From Panopea generosa (lineage: Eukaryota > Mollusca > Bivalvia > Adapedonta > Hiatellidae), in the NCBI GenBank assembly GCA_029582155.1, contig CM055898.1, forward strand, positions 35,084,955 through 35,148,954: DNA of 64,000 nt, read 5' to 3'. A program made the translations under genes and the position numbers. Shown piece by piece: positions 1 to 11,599 of the stretch (position 1 is the stretch's first letter; each line of letters starts with the position of its first letter). The notes beneath the pieces were generated by a model. That model saw only the letters and a program-made list of their open reading frames with translations. It had not been told where the DNA came from and ran no database searches.

Positions 1-889
1 ACACAGGTTTAGGTGACAAACATGTTTGCGATTGACTGCTGGCGAAAAAAACAACGTGAAAACGAAGACTACCCGTGCAACTCATGCACTGACCAGTGTA
101 AATGACCGAGAGGGATACACAACTTACCTGTGTAAAGTTTCAAGCTTTAATTTATAAAATTGAGCGATACATGAACATTTTACACATGCAGTTTCTTTTT
201 TCCGCTAGTATATATATAGATAAAGGGCAGTAACTTAAGTAATAATAAGTCTAAAATTAATAAGAGTTGTCTATCTTTTGATACAATCTGTACTATATCC
301 AGTCATCTGTTGCGTTATGCGACTAATTTTCTAATTGCACATGTCTCTGACCAGACACACTGTTTCTTACAGATTGTGCTATTTTCCTGCCGCCAAAAAT
401 GTATTATTAATATTGTAACCACTGTTTCTATAATTCTGAAGCCAAATTATCAATTATACGTATGATGAAACTTTCGGAGTTGCATCCCTAATTTTGTGTT
501 TTTGTCTTCCTTTAATATTCCAGACTGGCACTGCTGAGACGTTTATTAACATAAAGATATATATGGCAGTATATAAAAATGGTTACTACCGCATTCCTCA
601 AAAAAGGGTCTCCGAGAAGATACGAGGTTTATCTCGGTCAGAATATAAAACATGTACTTTAAATATGCATTCATTGTTTTAATAAAGGAGAGCTACATTA
701 TTCCTAGGAGCTAAGAATTGTTTTCCTCATACCGTGTAAAATCCAATATCGTTGCCAACACTATGTTATAATATAACGAACTATCAGTTCTGATACCCGT
801 CATACTTAAATAAGTTTTTGTCCTCACCATATTCCAAATGGCTGCCACAAGGAAGCAGGCGTAATAGAGTGAAACGTACATATCGCTAA
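1..889. other. Unique AT-rich sequence, no clear gene
   Basis: No recognisable family. The only coding-like signal is the possible terminal exon at 524-682, listed separately. Confidence 0.5.
524..682 (+). CDS. Possible terminal exon, unknown protein
   Basis: A pyrimidine-rich tract ends in a good acceptor (ATTCCAG at 517-523). An open frame of 52 codons follows to a TAA at 680-682, which overlaps an AATAAA poly(A) hexamer. The reading contains YKNGYYRIPQKRVSEKIRG, a basic, tyrosine-containing stretch that could be a cytoplasmic tail. I do not recognise the family. The ORF is short and could be chance in AT-rich DNA. The combination of acceptor, frame and poly(A) signal is the only support. 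Confidence 0.22.
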   Translation, partial: TGTAETFINIKIYMAVYKNGYYRIPQKRVSEKIRGLSRSEYKTCTLNMHSLF

Positions 890-985
890 GGTAGAACTTG
901 GACCTAAACTGTTTTTAGAGGTCATAGGTCGAGTATGGGCTTAAGCCCTTAACCACTAGCGTTATTCACTATGCTAGGCCTATCA
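890..985 (-). repeat. Degenerate tRNA-SINE fragment
   Basis: On the minus strand this resembles the tRNA-like head of SINEs elsewhere in the window: a GGxxxTCGACC-like B box, then a short run matching the 'ACCACTAGCG...CTATGC' part of other minus-strand copies. It is heavily diverged. Confidence 0.3.
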
Positions 986-1008
986 TCCCGTTTAAAAAAT
1001 TAGACAAT

Positions 1009-1199
1009 CAATGTGCACTTGTTGCAATATGAATTGTATTAAAAACGGATACCATTTCCTGTTAGTTTGCCCCCTTTTTACAGAGAAATTAGAAATGAAT
1101 GCCTATCAAAGTCGGCCAAATATGTGTAAATTCAAATCACTTGTATGTGCAAGCCAAACGCGTATTTTCAGAAAATGCCCAAATATATTCACCTTGTAA
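1009..1199 (+). pseudogene. LINE ORF2 C-terminal remnant
   Basis: The frame starting at 1011 reads CTCCNMNCIKNGYHFLLVCP. This fits the C-terminal zinc-knuckle region of CR1/Jockey-type LINE ORF2 proteins: Cys-x2-Cys, a short spacer, then (D/E)xYHFLLVCP. It continues KFKSLVCASQTRIFRK, like the segment that follows in such elements. There is no reverse transcriptase domain upstream, so this is a 5'-truncated relic. Family recognition is from memory of typical LINE tails. Confidence 0.6.
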
Positions 1200-1542
1200 A
1201 CTTAAAAAGGAAAGAGAATATAGATTATGATATAGATAATGGTTAAAATTCTTACCATGTTATTGTTTTTATTTTATCTTATATTTTGTTCAATCAAAAA
1301 TAATCCCATAGAATGTAACCCACTGATCCACATGTTGTCATAGACGTAATCAATTACTACTGCAATTGTGAATAAATCAAACGCACGTGTATTGCGTGCA
1401 AGAACTGTTCAAATGACACGCCGATTTAGTCTAAATCATGGTCATAATACCCATGTATTTCATTGTTAACAATTTATCAATATGTCGGGCATTATGGACT
1501 ATAATCTAAACGATTTAAAGTGGTTACATTTACAAAAAACAA
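1200..1542. other. Unique AT-rich sequence
   Basis: I see no gene or repeat family here. Confidence 0.5.
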
Positions 1543-1617
1543 AAGAAAGAAAAGAGAAAGAAAGAAAGAAAAAAGAAAGAAAGAGAGAGAGAGACAGTCA
1601 GACAGACAGACAGACAT
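1543..1617 (+). repeat. Purine microsatellite (GAAA)n, (GA)n, (GACA)n
   Basis: A compound simple repeat: GAAA-type units, then GAGAGA, then CAGACAGACAGA. Confidence 0.85.
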
Positions 1618-1922
1618 ACACTATTTAATATTTATTTTTCACAAATATTTCAGTAATTTGTAAGTGTATTAAACGTCCATGCGTAAGGTCAAGCGCGTAT
1701 TATGTGCAAAGATACTACCTGAACCTTAACCTGAAGTTGCTAAGATACGCTCGTGGAGGATCGCGTACATCGGCGGTCTTTTTATAATTGTGTCTGATCA
1801 AGTTTTTTTTAAAAAACTACTTTTAGTTTAACCCGTAAATTATCATGTCAACTCTTGATTCAGAGACCAAGCATTTTTAATTTGAACTGTAAACTGTAGA
1901 TATAAATATATAAAGTAATACA

Positions 1923-2153
1923 GGCCCCCGGTACGGTGTCCCGTCGAAACAACGATGGTGAAAAGTTGAAACTACGATGGTGAAAAGTCGAAACAACGAA
2001 TCAACGATGGTGAAAAGTCGATCTAACTTCACCTTTTCACCATCGTAGTTTCGACTTTTCACCATCGTTGTTTCGACTTTTCACCATAGTAGTTGAATTT
2101 GATTTAATAAATATGCCTGTGATGGTCCCAACGGGACACCGTACCCCGGCCCA
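1923..2153. mobile_element. Fold-back / MITE-like element with nested repeats
   Basis: The ends are inverted repeats: GGTACGGTGTCCCGT near the left end and ACGGGACACCGTACC near the right end, both joined to a GGCCC/GGGCC terminus. The element is bracketed by direct copies of TAATACA (1916-1922 and 2154-2160), read as a target-site duplication. Inside, a ~22-bp unit (ACGATGGTGAAAAGTCGAAA) occurs about three times in direct orientation (1952-2017) and then about three times inverted (2030-2090), so the whole element can fold on itself. Terminal inverted repeats built of short tandem repeats are the hallmark of fold-back elements. There is no coding capacity. Confidence 0.7.
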
Positions 2154-2160
2154 TAATACA

Positions 2161-2489
2161 ACATGCAAATACAACAAATAGAATGACACAAACTGAATAA
2201 TGCTAGTATACACATTTATGTATGACAAGGTTACGAAATCCTCATATTTAAGTAAAGTTGTCCTAAACAATAACATCTATATTGAACAATTCCATATTTG
2301 AAGTTTATGTTTACATAAGGTCGCTTACTCTTGTATGCCTTGAATAAGTATATCTAGAAATTCTCTTCTTCTTGAACAAAACATGAAATAAATTTCTAGC
2401 AATACTGACTATTCTTTTTACATATTTTAAGCTAAAACTATATAAAACCAGTTAGTTATGAAAAAAGGTTTGTATAAACATTTCATACT
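2161..2489. other. Unique AT-rich sequence
   Basis: I see nothing supportable here. The short minus-strand ORF has no recognisable content. Confidence 0.45.
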
Positions 2490-2700
2490 CATTATATTAA
2501 AAAATGAAATTCATCTTCGACTACAATAATATTACTTTCGTTACATATAGGACACAAACTTAAATTTCTATCTATTGATAAATGTCTACCCTTCTGAAAC
2601 ATTAAAGTATGGGTCGAACAACGAAATTGTGCGTGGATACGCAAGCGTTCACAAACTATCAATGAGTTACGTTTCCTTCTCTATATAATAAGTCCTTGGA
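2490..2700 (-). pseudogene. LINE ORF2 C-terminal remnant (minus strand)
   Basis: The reverse complement reads, with stops and frame changes, QKGRHLSIDRNLSLCPIC and then NESNIIVVEDEFHF. This again is the Cys-x2-Cys and EDE(F/Y)HF zinc-knuckle tail of CR1/Jockey-like LINE ORF2. It is similar in domain to the remnant at 1009-1199 but is a different sequence in the opposite orientation, so it is an independent insertion. No upstream RT is visible. Confidence 0.6.
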
Positions 2701-2882
2701 TAAATAAATATGCAATTTTAAACTGCTAATAATGCAGAACTTTAGGAGAATCATTATACCCGATTTCCATCTGTGTAAATAGCAATCTTAATGCGTGTTT
2801 TGAATAATGTATAATATTGATGTACACAATATTTTATTCACAGTAAACATGGTCATACATTTAATATACACCTTAATTTACA

Positions 2883-2947
<65 letters not shown>

Positions 2948-2960
2948 GAGAGAGAGAGAG
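2883..2960 (+). repeat. (GA)n microsatellite
   Basis: Nearly pure GA dinucleotide run of about 78 bp with a few AA interruptions, directly upstream of the 21-bp array. Confidence 0.95.
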
Positions 2961-2978
2961 CTGTCTTATGTTCAGCAT

Positions 2979-5900
2979 TAACATCTTAATGGGTCATGCA
3001 ATCGTTGGGTTGAGTTGTATTATCATTATGTTGGGTTGTAATATCATTACGTTGGGTTATCAAAGCATTGTGCTGGGTTGTCTCATCATTACGTTATGTT
3101 GTATAATCATTTTGTTTGGTTGTTACAGCATTTTGTTGGGTTATATAATCATTATGCTGGGTTGTCATCACATTATGTTGGGTTGTATAATCATTATATT
3201 GTGTTGTCATAGCACTGTGTTGGGTTGTATAATCATTATATTGGGTTGCCATAGCATTGTGTTGGGTTATATAATTATTGCGCTGTGTACACTCTTTGTG
3301 TTGGGTTGTCGTAGCTTTATGTATGGTCATATAATCATTGTGTTTGGTTATATGATCATTGTGTTGGGTTGTCATATCATTATATTGGGTTTTACAATCA
3401 TTGTGTTGGGTGGTCATGGCATTGTATTAGGTTTTCTCATTATTGTGGTGGGTTAACATAACATTAAGTTGGGTTGTCTCCTTATTATGTTGGGTCGTCA
3501 TAGCATTGTATTGGGTTGTCTTGTAATGGGTTGTCTTAACATTGTATTGGGTTGTCATAGCATTGTATTGGGTTGTTTTCACATTGTGTTGGGTTGTCAT
3601 AACATTGTATTGGGTTGTCTTAATATTGTGTTCGGTTGCAATAACATTATTTTGGGTTGTCATAGCAATGTGTTAGGTTGTCGTAACATTGTGTTGGGTT
3701 GTCATAGCATTGTATTGGGTTGTCATAGCATTGAGTTTGGTTGTCGTAAAATTGTGATGGGTTGTTTTAACATTGTAATGGGTTGTCTTAACATTGTGTT
3801 GGGTTGACATATTAGTGTTGGGTTGTCTTAACATTGTGTTGGGTTGTCATAACATTGTATTTGGTTGTCTTAACATTGTATTGGGTTGTCTTAACATTGT
3901 GTTGGGTTGACATATTAGTGTTGGGTTGTCTTAACATTGTGTTGGGTTGTCATAACATTGTATTGGGTTGTCTAAACATTGTGTTGGGTTGACATATTAG
4001 TATTGGGTTGTCTAAACATTGTATTGGGTTGTCATAAAATTGTATTTGGTTGTCTTAACATTGTATTGGGTTGTCTTAACATTGTGTTGGGTTGACATAT
4101 TAGTGTTGGGTTGTCTTAACATTGTCGTCGGTTTCAATAACATTGTGTTTGGTTGTCATAGCATTGTGTTTGGTTGTCGTAACAATGTGTTTGGTTGTCA
4201 TAGCATTGTATTGGGTTGTCATAGCATTATGTTGGGTTGTCGTAACATTGTGTTCTTTTGTCGTAGCATTGTGGTTGGTTGAAACAACCTTGTGTTGGGT
4301 TGTCATAACATTGTGTTTGGTCGTAATGAACATTGTGTTTGGTTGCAATAACATTATGTTGGGTTGTCATATTATTGTGTTGGGATGTCGTAACATTGTG
4401 TTTGGTTGAAATAACATTGTGTTGGATTGTCATAACATTGTATAGGGCTGTCGTAATATTGTGTTCGGTTGAAATAACATTGTGTTAGGTTGTCTAAACA
4501 TTGTGTTCGGTTAAAATAACATTGTGTTGGGTCGTAATAACATTACTTTGGGTTGTCTTAACATTGTGTTTGGTTGTCATTACATTGTATTGGGTTGTCT
4601 TAACATTGTGTTGGGTTGTCATAACATTGTATTGAGTTGTCATAACATTGTGTTCGGTTGCAATAACATTGTGTTGGGTTGTCATAGCATTGTGTTTGGT
4701 TGTCGTAACAATGTGTTTGGTAATCATAGTATTGTGTTGGGTTGTCGTAACATTGTGTTGGGTTGTCATATTATTGTGTTGGGTTGTCGTAACATTGTGT
4801 TCGGTTTCAATAACATTGTGTTGGGTTGTCATAGCATTGTGTTTGGTTGTCGTAACAATGTGTTTAGTTGTCATAGCATTGAATTGGGTTGTCATAGCAT
4901 TATGTTGGGTTGTCGTAACATTGTGTTCGGTTGTCGTAGCATTGTGTTCGGTTGAAACAGACTTGTGTTGGGTTGTCATAACATTGTGTTTGGTCGTAAT
5001 GAACATTGTGTTAGGTTGCAATAACATTATGTTGGGTTGTCATATTATTGTGTTGGGTTGTCATTACATTGTATTGGGTTGTCGTAACATTGTGTTCGGT
5101 TGCAATAACTTTCTGTTGGGTTGTCATAACATTGTGTTTGGTTGTCATATTATTGTATTGGGTTGTCGTAACATTGTGTTGGGTTGTCATATTATTGTGT
5201 TGGGTTGTCATAACATTGTCCTCGGTTTCAATAACATTGTGTTTGGTTGTCATAGCACTGTGTTTGGTTGTCGTAACAATGTGTTTGGTTGTCATAGCAT
5301 TGTATTAGGTTGTCATAGCATTATGTTGGGTTGTCGTAACATTGTGTTCTTTTGTCGTAGCATTGTGTTCGGTTGAAACAACCTTGTGTTGGGTTGTCAT
5401 AACATTGTGTTTGGTCGTAATGAACATTGTGTTTGGTTGCAATAACATTATGTTGGGTTGTCATATTGTTGTGTTGGGTTGTCGTCACATTGTGTTCAGT
5501 TGAAATAACATTGTGTTGGATTGTCATAACATTGTATAGGGCTGTCGTAATATTGTGTTCAGTTGAAATAACATTATGTTAGGTTGTCTAAACATTGTGT
5601 TCGGCTAAAATAACATTGTGTTGGGTCGTAATAACATTGCTTTGGGTTGTCTTAACATTGTGTTGGGTTGTCATAACATTGTATTGAGTTGTCATAACAT
5701 TGCGTTCGGTTGCAATAACATTGTGTTGGGTTGTCATAGCATTGTGTTTGGTTGTCGTAACAATGTGTTTGGTAATCATAGTATTGTGTTGGGTTGTCGT
5801 AACATTGTGTTGGGTTGTCATATTATTGTGTTGGGTTGTCGTAACATTGTGTTCGGTTTCAATAACATTGTGTTTGGTTGTCATAGCATTGTGTTCGGTT

Positions 5901-7424
5901 GTCGGAGCAATGTGTTTAGTTGTCATAGCATTGTATTGGGTTGTCATAGCATTATATTGGGTTGTCGTAACATTGTGTTCGGTTGTCGTAGCATTGTGTT
6001 CGGTTGAAACATACTTGTGTTGGTTTGTCATAACATTGTGTTTGGTCGTAATGAACATTGTGTTCGGTTGCAATAACATTATGTTGGGTTGTCATATTAT
6101 TGTGTTAGGTTGTCGTAAGTTTGTGTTCGGTTGAAATATCATTGTGTTGGGTTGTCATAACATTGTAAAGGGCTGTCGTAATATTGTGTTCGGTTGAAAT
6201 AACATTATGTTAGGTTGTCTTAACATTGTGTTCGGTTGAAATAACATTGTGTTGGGTCGTAATTACATTGCTTTGGGTTGTTTTAACATTGTGTTGGGTT
6301 GTCATTACATTGTATTGGGTTGTCTTAACATTGTGTTGGGTTGTCATAACATTGTGTTGAGTTGTCATAACATTGTGTTCGGTTGCAATAACATTGTGTT
6401 GGGTTGTCATAGCATTGTGTTTGGTTGTCGTAACAATGTGTTTGGTTGTCGTACCATTGTATTGGGTTGTCATAGCATTATGTTCGGTTGTCGTAACATT
6501 GTGTTCGGTTGAAATAACCTTGTGTTTGGTCGTCACAACATTGTGTTCGGTCGTAATTAACATTGTGATTGGTTGCAATAACATTATGTTGGGTTGTCAT
6601 ATTATTGTGTTTGGTTGTCGTAACATTGTGTTCGGTTGAAATTACATTGTGTTTGGTTGTCATAACATTATATTGGGTTGTCGTTATATTGTGTACGGTT
6701 GAAATAACATTATGTTAGGTTGCCTTAACATTGTGTTCAGTTGCAACAACATGATGTTGGGTTGTCATAACATTATGTTAGGTTGTCATACCATTGTGTT
6801 TGGTTATCTCATCATTATGTTGGGTTGTCATAACATTGTGTTGGGTTGTCTCATCATTATGTTGGATTGTCATAATATTGTGTTGGATTGTTTCATCATT
6901 ATGTTTGGTTGTCATAACATTGTGTTGAGTTGTCTCATAATCATGTTTGGTTGTCATAACGTTATGTTCGGTTGTCTCATTATTATCCTGGGATGTATAA
7001 TCATTGTGTTGGGTTGTCATAGGATTATAATGGATTGTCTCATCATTATGTTGGGTTGTTATAACATTGTGATTGGTTGTCTCATCATTATGGTTAGTTG
7101 TCATAACATTGTGTGTGGATGTCTCATTACTATGTCTGTTGTCTCATTATTATGTTCTGTTGTCTCATCATTATGTTGGGTTGTCATAGCAATTTGTTGG
7201 GTCGTCATCACATTGTGTTGGGTTGTCTCATCATTGTGTTCTGTTGTCTCATCATTATGTTCTGTTGTCTCATCATTATGTTAGGTTGTCATAACATTGT
7301 GTTGGGTTGTCTTATCATTATGTTCTGTTGTCTCATCATTATATTGGGTGGTCATAACGCTTTGTTGGGTTGTCTCATAAATATATTGGGTTATCATAGC
7401 ATTAATTCGAGATGTCATAACATA
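2979..7424 (+). repeat. 21-bp minisatellite, ~4.4 kb
   Basis: About 210 imperfect copies of a 21-bp unit whose core is TTGGGTTGTCATAACATTG on the plus strand. Because 21 is a multiple of three and the unit lacks stops in several frames, long heptapeptide ORFs appear on both strands (GCHNIVL-type on plus, TTQHNVM-type on minus). They are not conserved in length or frame and I do not treat them as genes. Sub-variants are organised in longer blocks: a marker containing GGTCGTAATGAACATTGTG recurs near 4320, 4993, 5414, 6046 and 6550. From 6780 a variant with CTCATCATTATG alternates with the basic unit. Confidence 0.95.
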
Positions 7425-8395
7425 ATCTTCATGATAATGGATGATACAATAAATTAAGAAAATGAATAAAAATTGCAAGATACCCTATTTCGCCAATTCA
7501 CTTTTCTAAATCAATATAGGCCTACATTATCTATCGTCGAAAATTACCACCCATACCGGTATTCGCAAATATAGTTTATAATCATGTTTACTTTAGAGAA
7601 TGGCAATGTGCGTCTCCTCACGGAACCCTCTTGAATAGCTGAATATTTTTAGGAAAGACCTTTTCCCTCGGAATAATTCTACATTGAGGAGAATATCGTA
7701 TTCATCATCGCGCCAAAAAACTGATGGAAATAATTATGTAATCAAAACTGGATACTGATATGATTTACAAAAGAGATCCTAATTAAACTCTGTTCGGAAT
7801 TGGCCGATCCCGCTCCAGACATTGTTGCACATATTGTTTGCCTCTTTTGCAGGTTTCCTCAACCTGATACAATAATCTAATAGGTTATAGCCACTAAAAC
7901 CAACCGCATCAACTCATGGTCCGCAACGGAGAAATTGTTGCAATTTTCTCCTGCTGAAAACAATCCGGAAGCATTTCCATGCACGTCTCCCTCAGCAGGT
8001 GGCGCCTTTCAGTATTCAATTACTCAATTTGTTTTAATTTAAGTATTTGGCAAATCCAAGAGATAATGCAGCAATATTTCACGCACGAAAATGGTTCGGC
8101 GCGAAGTTTATATTTGTTAAAATACTGTTTCGAAATATATAAATATATCTTTTATTCAAAATATTAAAAAACGTGAGTTTATTAATATTTATTTCAAAGA
8201 AATGTGAAATAAGAGACAATGTATGAGCATAGATCTATTTCAAATAAAATAAGCCATGCCTTCTAGCCTCCCCGCGCTATAAAATAACTAAACCAAAATC
8301 TGTTAGTAATGCATGAAGCACACAGGCCAAACGGAGAGCTAGTGACATCATCCGTGTGAAATACATTTCATTCATTTGTTTTCCCCGGTTTTAGC
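7425..8395. other. Unique spacer between inverted minisatellite arrays
   Basis: About 970 bp of non-repetitive sequence between the plus-oriented and inverted 21-bp arrays. No ORF in it resembles a known protein. Confidence 0.6.
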
Positions 8396-9498
8396 ACACC
8401 AACATAACGTCAAGTCAACCGAATTTACTGACAAGTGGACCTGACATAATTTCATGTAGACCGATCGTAATTACATGTGAACAGAACAGAATGTAAACAT
8501 GACCGATAGTGATGAGACGACCAGGTACAATGCTATGACAACAAAACATAATGGTTAAACAACCGGACATAATGCAGTGACAACCCAACATAATGATTAT
8601 ACAACTTAACACGATTATGAAACAATGCAAACCAATGCAATGGCAACCCAATACAATAATTACATAACCGAACACAATGCTATGACAACCTAACATAATG
8701 TTGAGACAACCAAACATAATGATAAGACAACCGAACATAATGCTACGACAACCCAACACAATGTTATTACAATAATGACAAGACAACCGAACATAATGGT
8801 GAGACAACTCAACACATTGATTATACAACCCAACGTAATGATGAGCAACCCAACACAATGTTATGACAACCCAACATAAAGATGAGACAGCAGAACATAA
8901 TAATGAGACAACCGAACACAATGCTATGACAACCAACATGATGATGAGACAACCGTGTACAATGTTATTGCCACCCAACATAATGCTTTAGCAACTCAAC
9001 ACAATGTGTATACAACCCAACATAATGATGAGCAACCCAACACAATGTTATGACAACCCAACATAAAGATGAGACAACAGAAAATAATGATGAAACAACC
9101 AAACACAACGCTATGACAACCCAACATAATGATGAGACAACCGAACGCAATGTCACGACAACCCAACACAGTGCTATGAAAATCTAACAAAATTATGAGA
9201 CAACCCAACACAATGTTTCGACAACCCAACATAATGATGAAACAACCAACACAATGTTATGACAACCCAACATTATGATGAAACAACAGAGCATTATGAT
9301 TAGACAACAGCACACAATGCTATGACAATCCAACATTATGATGAGGTAACAGAACATCATGATTAGACAACCGCACACAATGCTATGACAACCCAACATA
9401 ATGATGAAACAACAGAACATAATGATGAGAAATCCAACACAATGTTATGACAACCCAACATAATGATGAGACATCCCAACACAATGTTATGACAACCC
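8396..9498 (-). repeat. Inverted copy of the 21-bp minisatellite, ~1.1 kb
   Basis: The plus strand carries units of the form ACAATGTTATGACAACCCAA, the exact reverse complement of the unit in the 4.4-kb array upstream. It also has the ATGATGAGACAACC variant, which is the reverse complement of the CTCATCATTATG type found at the far end of the first array. The array ends abruptly where homology to the MCO gene begins. Confidence 0.93.
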
Positions 9499-9840
9499 TA
9501 CAACATATTCCAGTTTCTTTTGCTAACGATGATCCTTCTATTCGTCCAACGTCTGTCGTCGGTTGTTCCGTGAAAGATTCATCATGCGAATTCTACCTGA
9601 CAGTTGAAATAGACCATGATGAGTGGCCCAGAACAGAGAGTGCACATACCAAATGCCGAAGGAAAAGTATACGTGATAAGTGACGACACTCATGTAGAGG
9701 TTAATCCCATCACGTGATTCTCGATGATGGAAGTTCGGAGCTTCGTGTTGTCATTTTAGCAAATAACAGCATGCCTGGACCAGCTTTAGAAGTTTATGAC
9801 AACCAAGAAGTAATCGTCCATGTGATAAACAACTTGTTAA

Positions 9841-10100
9841 CCCTTTACTTCATATAGACGCCTTTGGACGCCTCTAATTAAGACGATTTTGGACACCTCT
9901 AATTTAGACGCCTTTGGACACCTCTAATATAGAAGGCTTTTGAATTATTGGGTGAATTATGTTTATATAAACTGACAGAAAGGAAAACAGTGCAGGAAGT
10001 GTTCAGATTGCTCGTTTCGAGCAATCTGAACTCTTCCTGCACTGTTTTCCAAGGCCTTCTGTGATTGGTGCGGGAAAACCCGTATCTATGGAGTAAAGGG
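9841..10100. mobile_element. piggyBac-type MITE (TTAA insertion)
   Basis: A 260-bp insertion inside the pseudogene's exon 1, flanked by TTAA on both sides (9837-9840 and 10101-10104). Removing it and one TTAA restores the MCO reading from NNLL into the IAIHWH motif. Termini are inverted: CCCTTTACTTCATA at the left and TATGGAGTAAAGGG at the right. Just inside the left end lie about three 25-bp direct repeats (GACGCCTTTGGACACCTCTA, 9858-9932). The centre holds a near-perfect palindrome (arms about 9982-10014 and 10019-10051) able to form a ~33-bp stem. A TTAA duplication with CCC...GGG ends is characteristic of the piggyBac superfamily. There is no transposase. Confidence 0.82.
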
Positions 10101-10582
10101 TTAAGCGACCCAATTGCTATTCATTGGCATAGACTGGAAGTTCGAGATGCACTATGGATGGACGGGGCTGCATATATCACACAATGTCCAATTCTCCCAG
10201 GTCAATGGTTCACTTATAAGTTTACTACCGGACATCCAGGTACCTTTTTCTGGCACAATCATTATGGTGGAACTATGAATATGGGATTGCGTGCTCCGCG
10301 CAAGGCTACAATAACAGTGCCGGCAGGTGGTTATGCGGTTGTAAGATTCGTGGCAGATAACCCTGGAATTTGGTTCCTCCACTGTCACATGGAACCACAA
10401 TTTAGCACGTTAGGTGAGTTGCTTATTTGCACATCTATTTATATTCTATATTAACAAATATGAACGATTAATACACCACTTACCATTTGTATGTACAAGT
10501 GTATATTTTCAAGATCTTTTATTGTGTATACATCGAATATATACAACTATAGATTTTGAAAAATGCGCTTGTGTGTTGTAAG

Positions 10583-10810
10583 TAGTTTGTATGTGGTGTC
10601 TCCACTGTCTAATGTAGCTTCACATAAGCCTACTAGGTGAGTTGCGATCGATTGATATAGTTGATCCCAAACTAACAAAGATGAATGATTAATGCATTCA
10701 ATTACCATATACACATGTATATTCTTAAGCATTTTTATTTTATGTATGCTGATAATATACAACAGTTGCGACCATAGAGTTTGAAGAACACGATATTCAC
10801 TTTTAAAATA
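10583..10810 (+). repeat. Partial duplicate of MCO exon-1 end plus intron start
   Basis: The stretch CTCCACTGTC...TAGGTGAGTTGC (10599-10645) resembles the exon-1/intron-1 junction at 10377-10422. The following 150 bp (TTAATGCATTC..., TGATAATATACAA) match the start of intron 1 in the 43-kb copy better than the first junction does. This looks like a local tandem duplication inside the pseudogene that contains a second, decayed HCH motif. Confidence 0.55.
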
Positions 10811-10820
10811 GTTTAAATAA

Positions 10821-10960
10821 AGCGGGGTTGTATTGCAGTGGATAGTGTGTTGGCCGCTTACACAAGAGGTTGCATGTTCAATCTTGGCTGAAAAAACAAC
10901 TTACCCTCAGTACTAATTCTACCAAGGACTCGATAGCGATTATAAAAGGCCTGAATTTAA
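10821..10960 (+). repeat. tRNA-derived SINE in MCO intron 1 (shared)
   Basis: A tRNA-like head with A-box-like GTGGATAGTGTGTTGG and B-box-like GGTTGCATGTTCAATC, followed by ACTCGATAGCGAT. The same element sits at the equivalent place in the 43-kb copy (43234-43385), so it predates the duplication. Confidence 0.6.
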
Positions 10961-11299
10961 TTCACAGTCGAGTTACAATTAATTATAACAAACATAATTA
11001 TAATGATATGCCATGTTACTTCTGAAGCAAGTAACATGCCTGGCGTCGTACATTATATGTTCTCAAGTTTTTACTGGAAGTAGACCATTAACTCCAAAGG
11101 CGATTGTTAATATACATCTGTTACAGTTAATTCTGTACAATTATCTAGTCTAATAGTACCAGCATAGATATAATGTTAATACTGATGTAAATTGAAAACG
11201 AATTCGTCTATATCAATTATATTATTATAAGTTGATTACAAAGAAAATTCATAACTTATCCGAATCCTGGATAATATCAGCAGTGAATCTTGTGTTTTC

Positions 11300-11395
11300 T
11301 GAGAGGCGTTTGGACCGGACGTGGGATCAAACCAACGACCTCTGGAGTTAGTGGCCAGTACTCTGTCCACTGCACTTCCACTCCGGCATATGAAA
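11300..11395 (-). repeat. tRNA-derived SINE, minus strand (shared)
   Basis: The minus-strand B box lies within GGATCAAACCAACGACCTCT, with the tRNA 5' end in CTCTGTCCACTGCACTTCCACTCC read in reverse. It matches 45180-45268 in intron 1 of the other copy, so it also predates the duplication. Confidence 0.6.
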
Positions 11396-11599
11396 CCAAT
11401 TTATCCTGACTAATGTAATTGGTTGGTTTTATATACACTTAATAAGACCAAACAAACCATTCCATATGTAAATATATAGTTTGTTTAATGCTACGATTAA
11501 ATTGAACACTGTTGAATAACCAGAAATGATTTTCTATGCAGTGAAAATTACATAAATTTATAATTCAATTCATTGTAAAAATTGTACTTATTTCTTCAG

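Noticed and set aside
2807..2989. ORF with a long Arg-Glu repeat
   Set aside because: Translation of the (GA)n microsatellite.
2979..7424. Telomere-like repeat (GGGTTG)
   Set aside because: Only one GGG per 21 bp. The unit is not TTAGGG or a known variant, and the array lies internally.
2968..7457. Long ORFs of 60-242 codons on both strands with heptapeptide repeats
   Set aside because: The 21-bp unit is a multiple of three and lacks stops in several frames. ORFs occur on both strands at once, overlap and end at random indels. Array artefacts.
8415..9683. ORFs in the inverted array and 9447-9683
   Set aside because: Same repeat artefact. The last one runs from the array into the broken MCO exon in a partly wrong frame.
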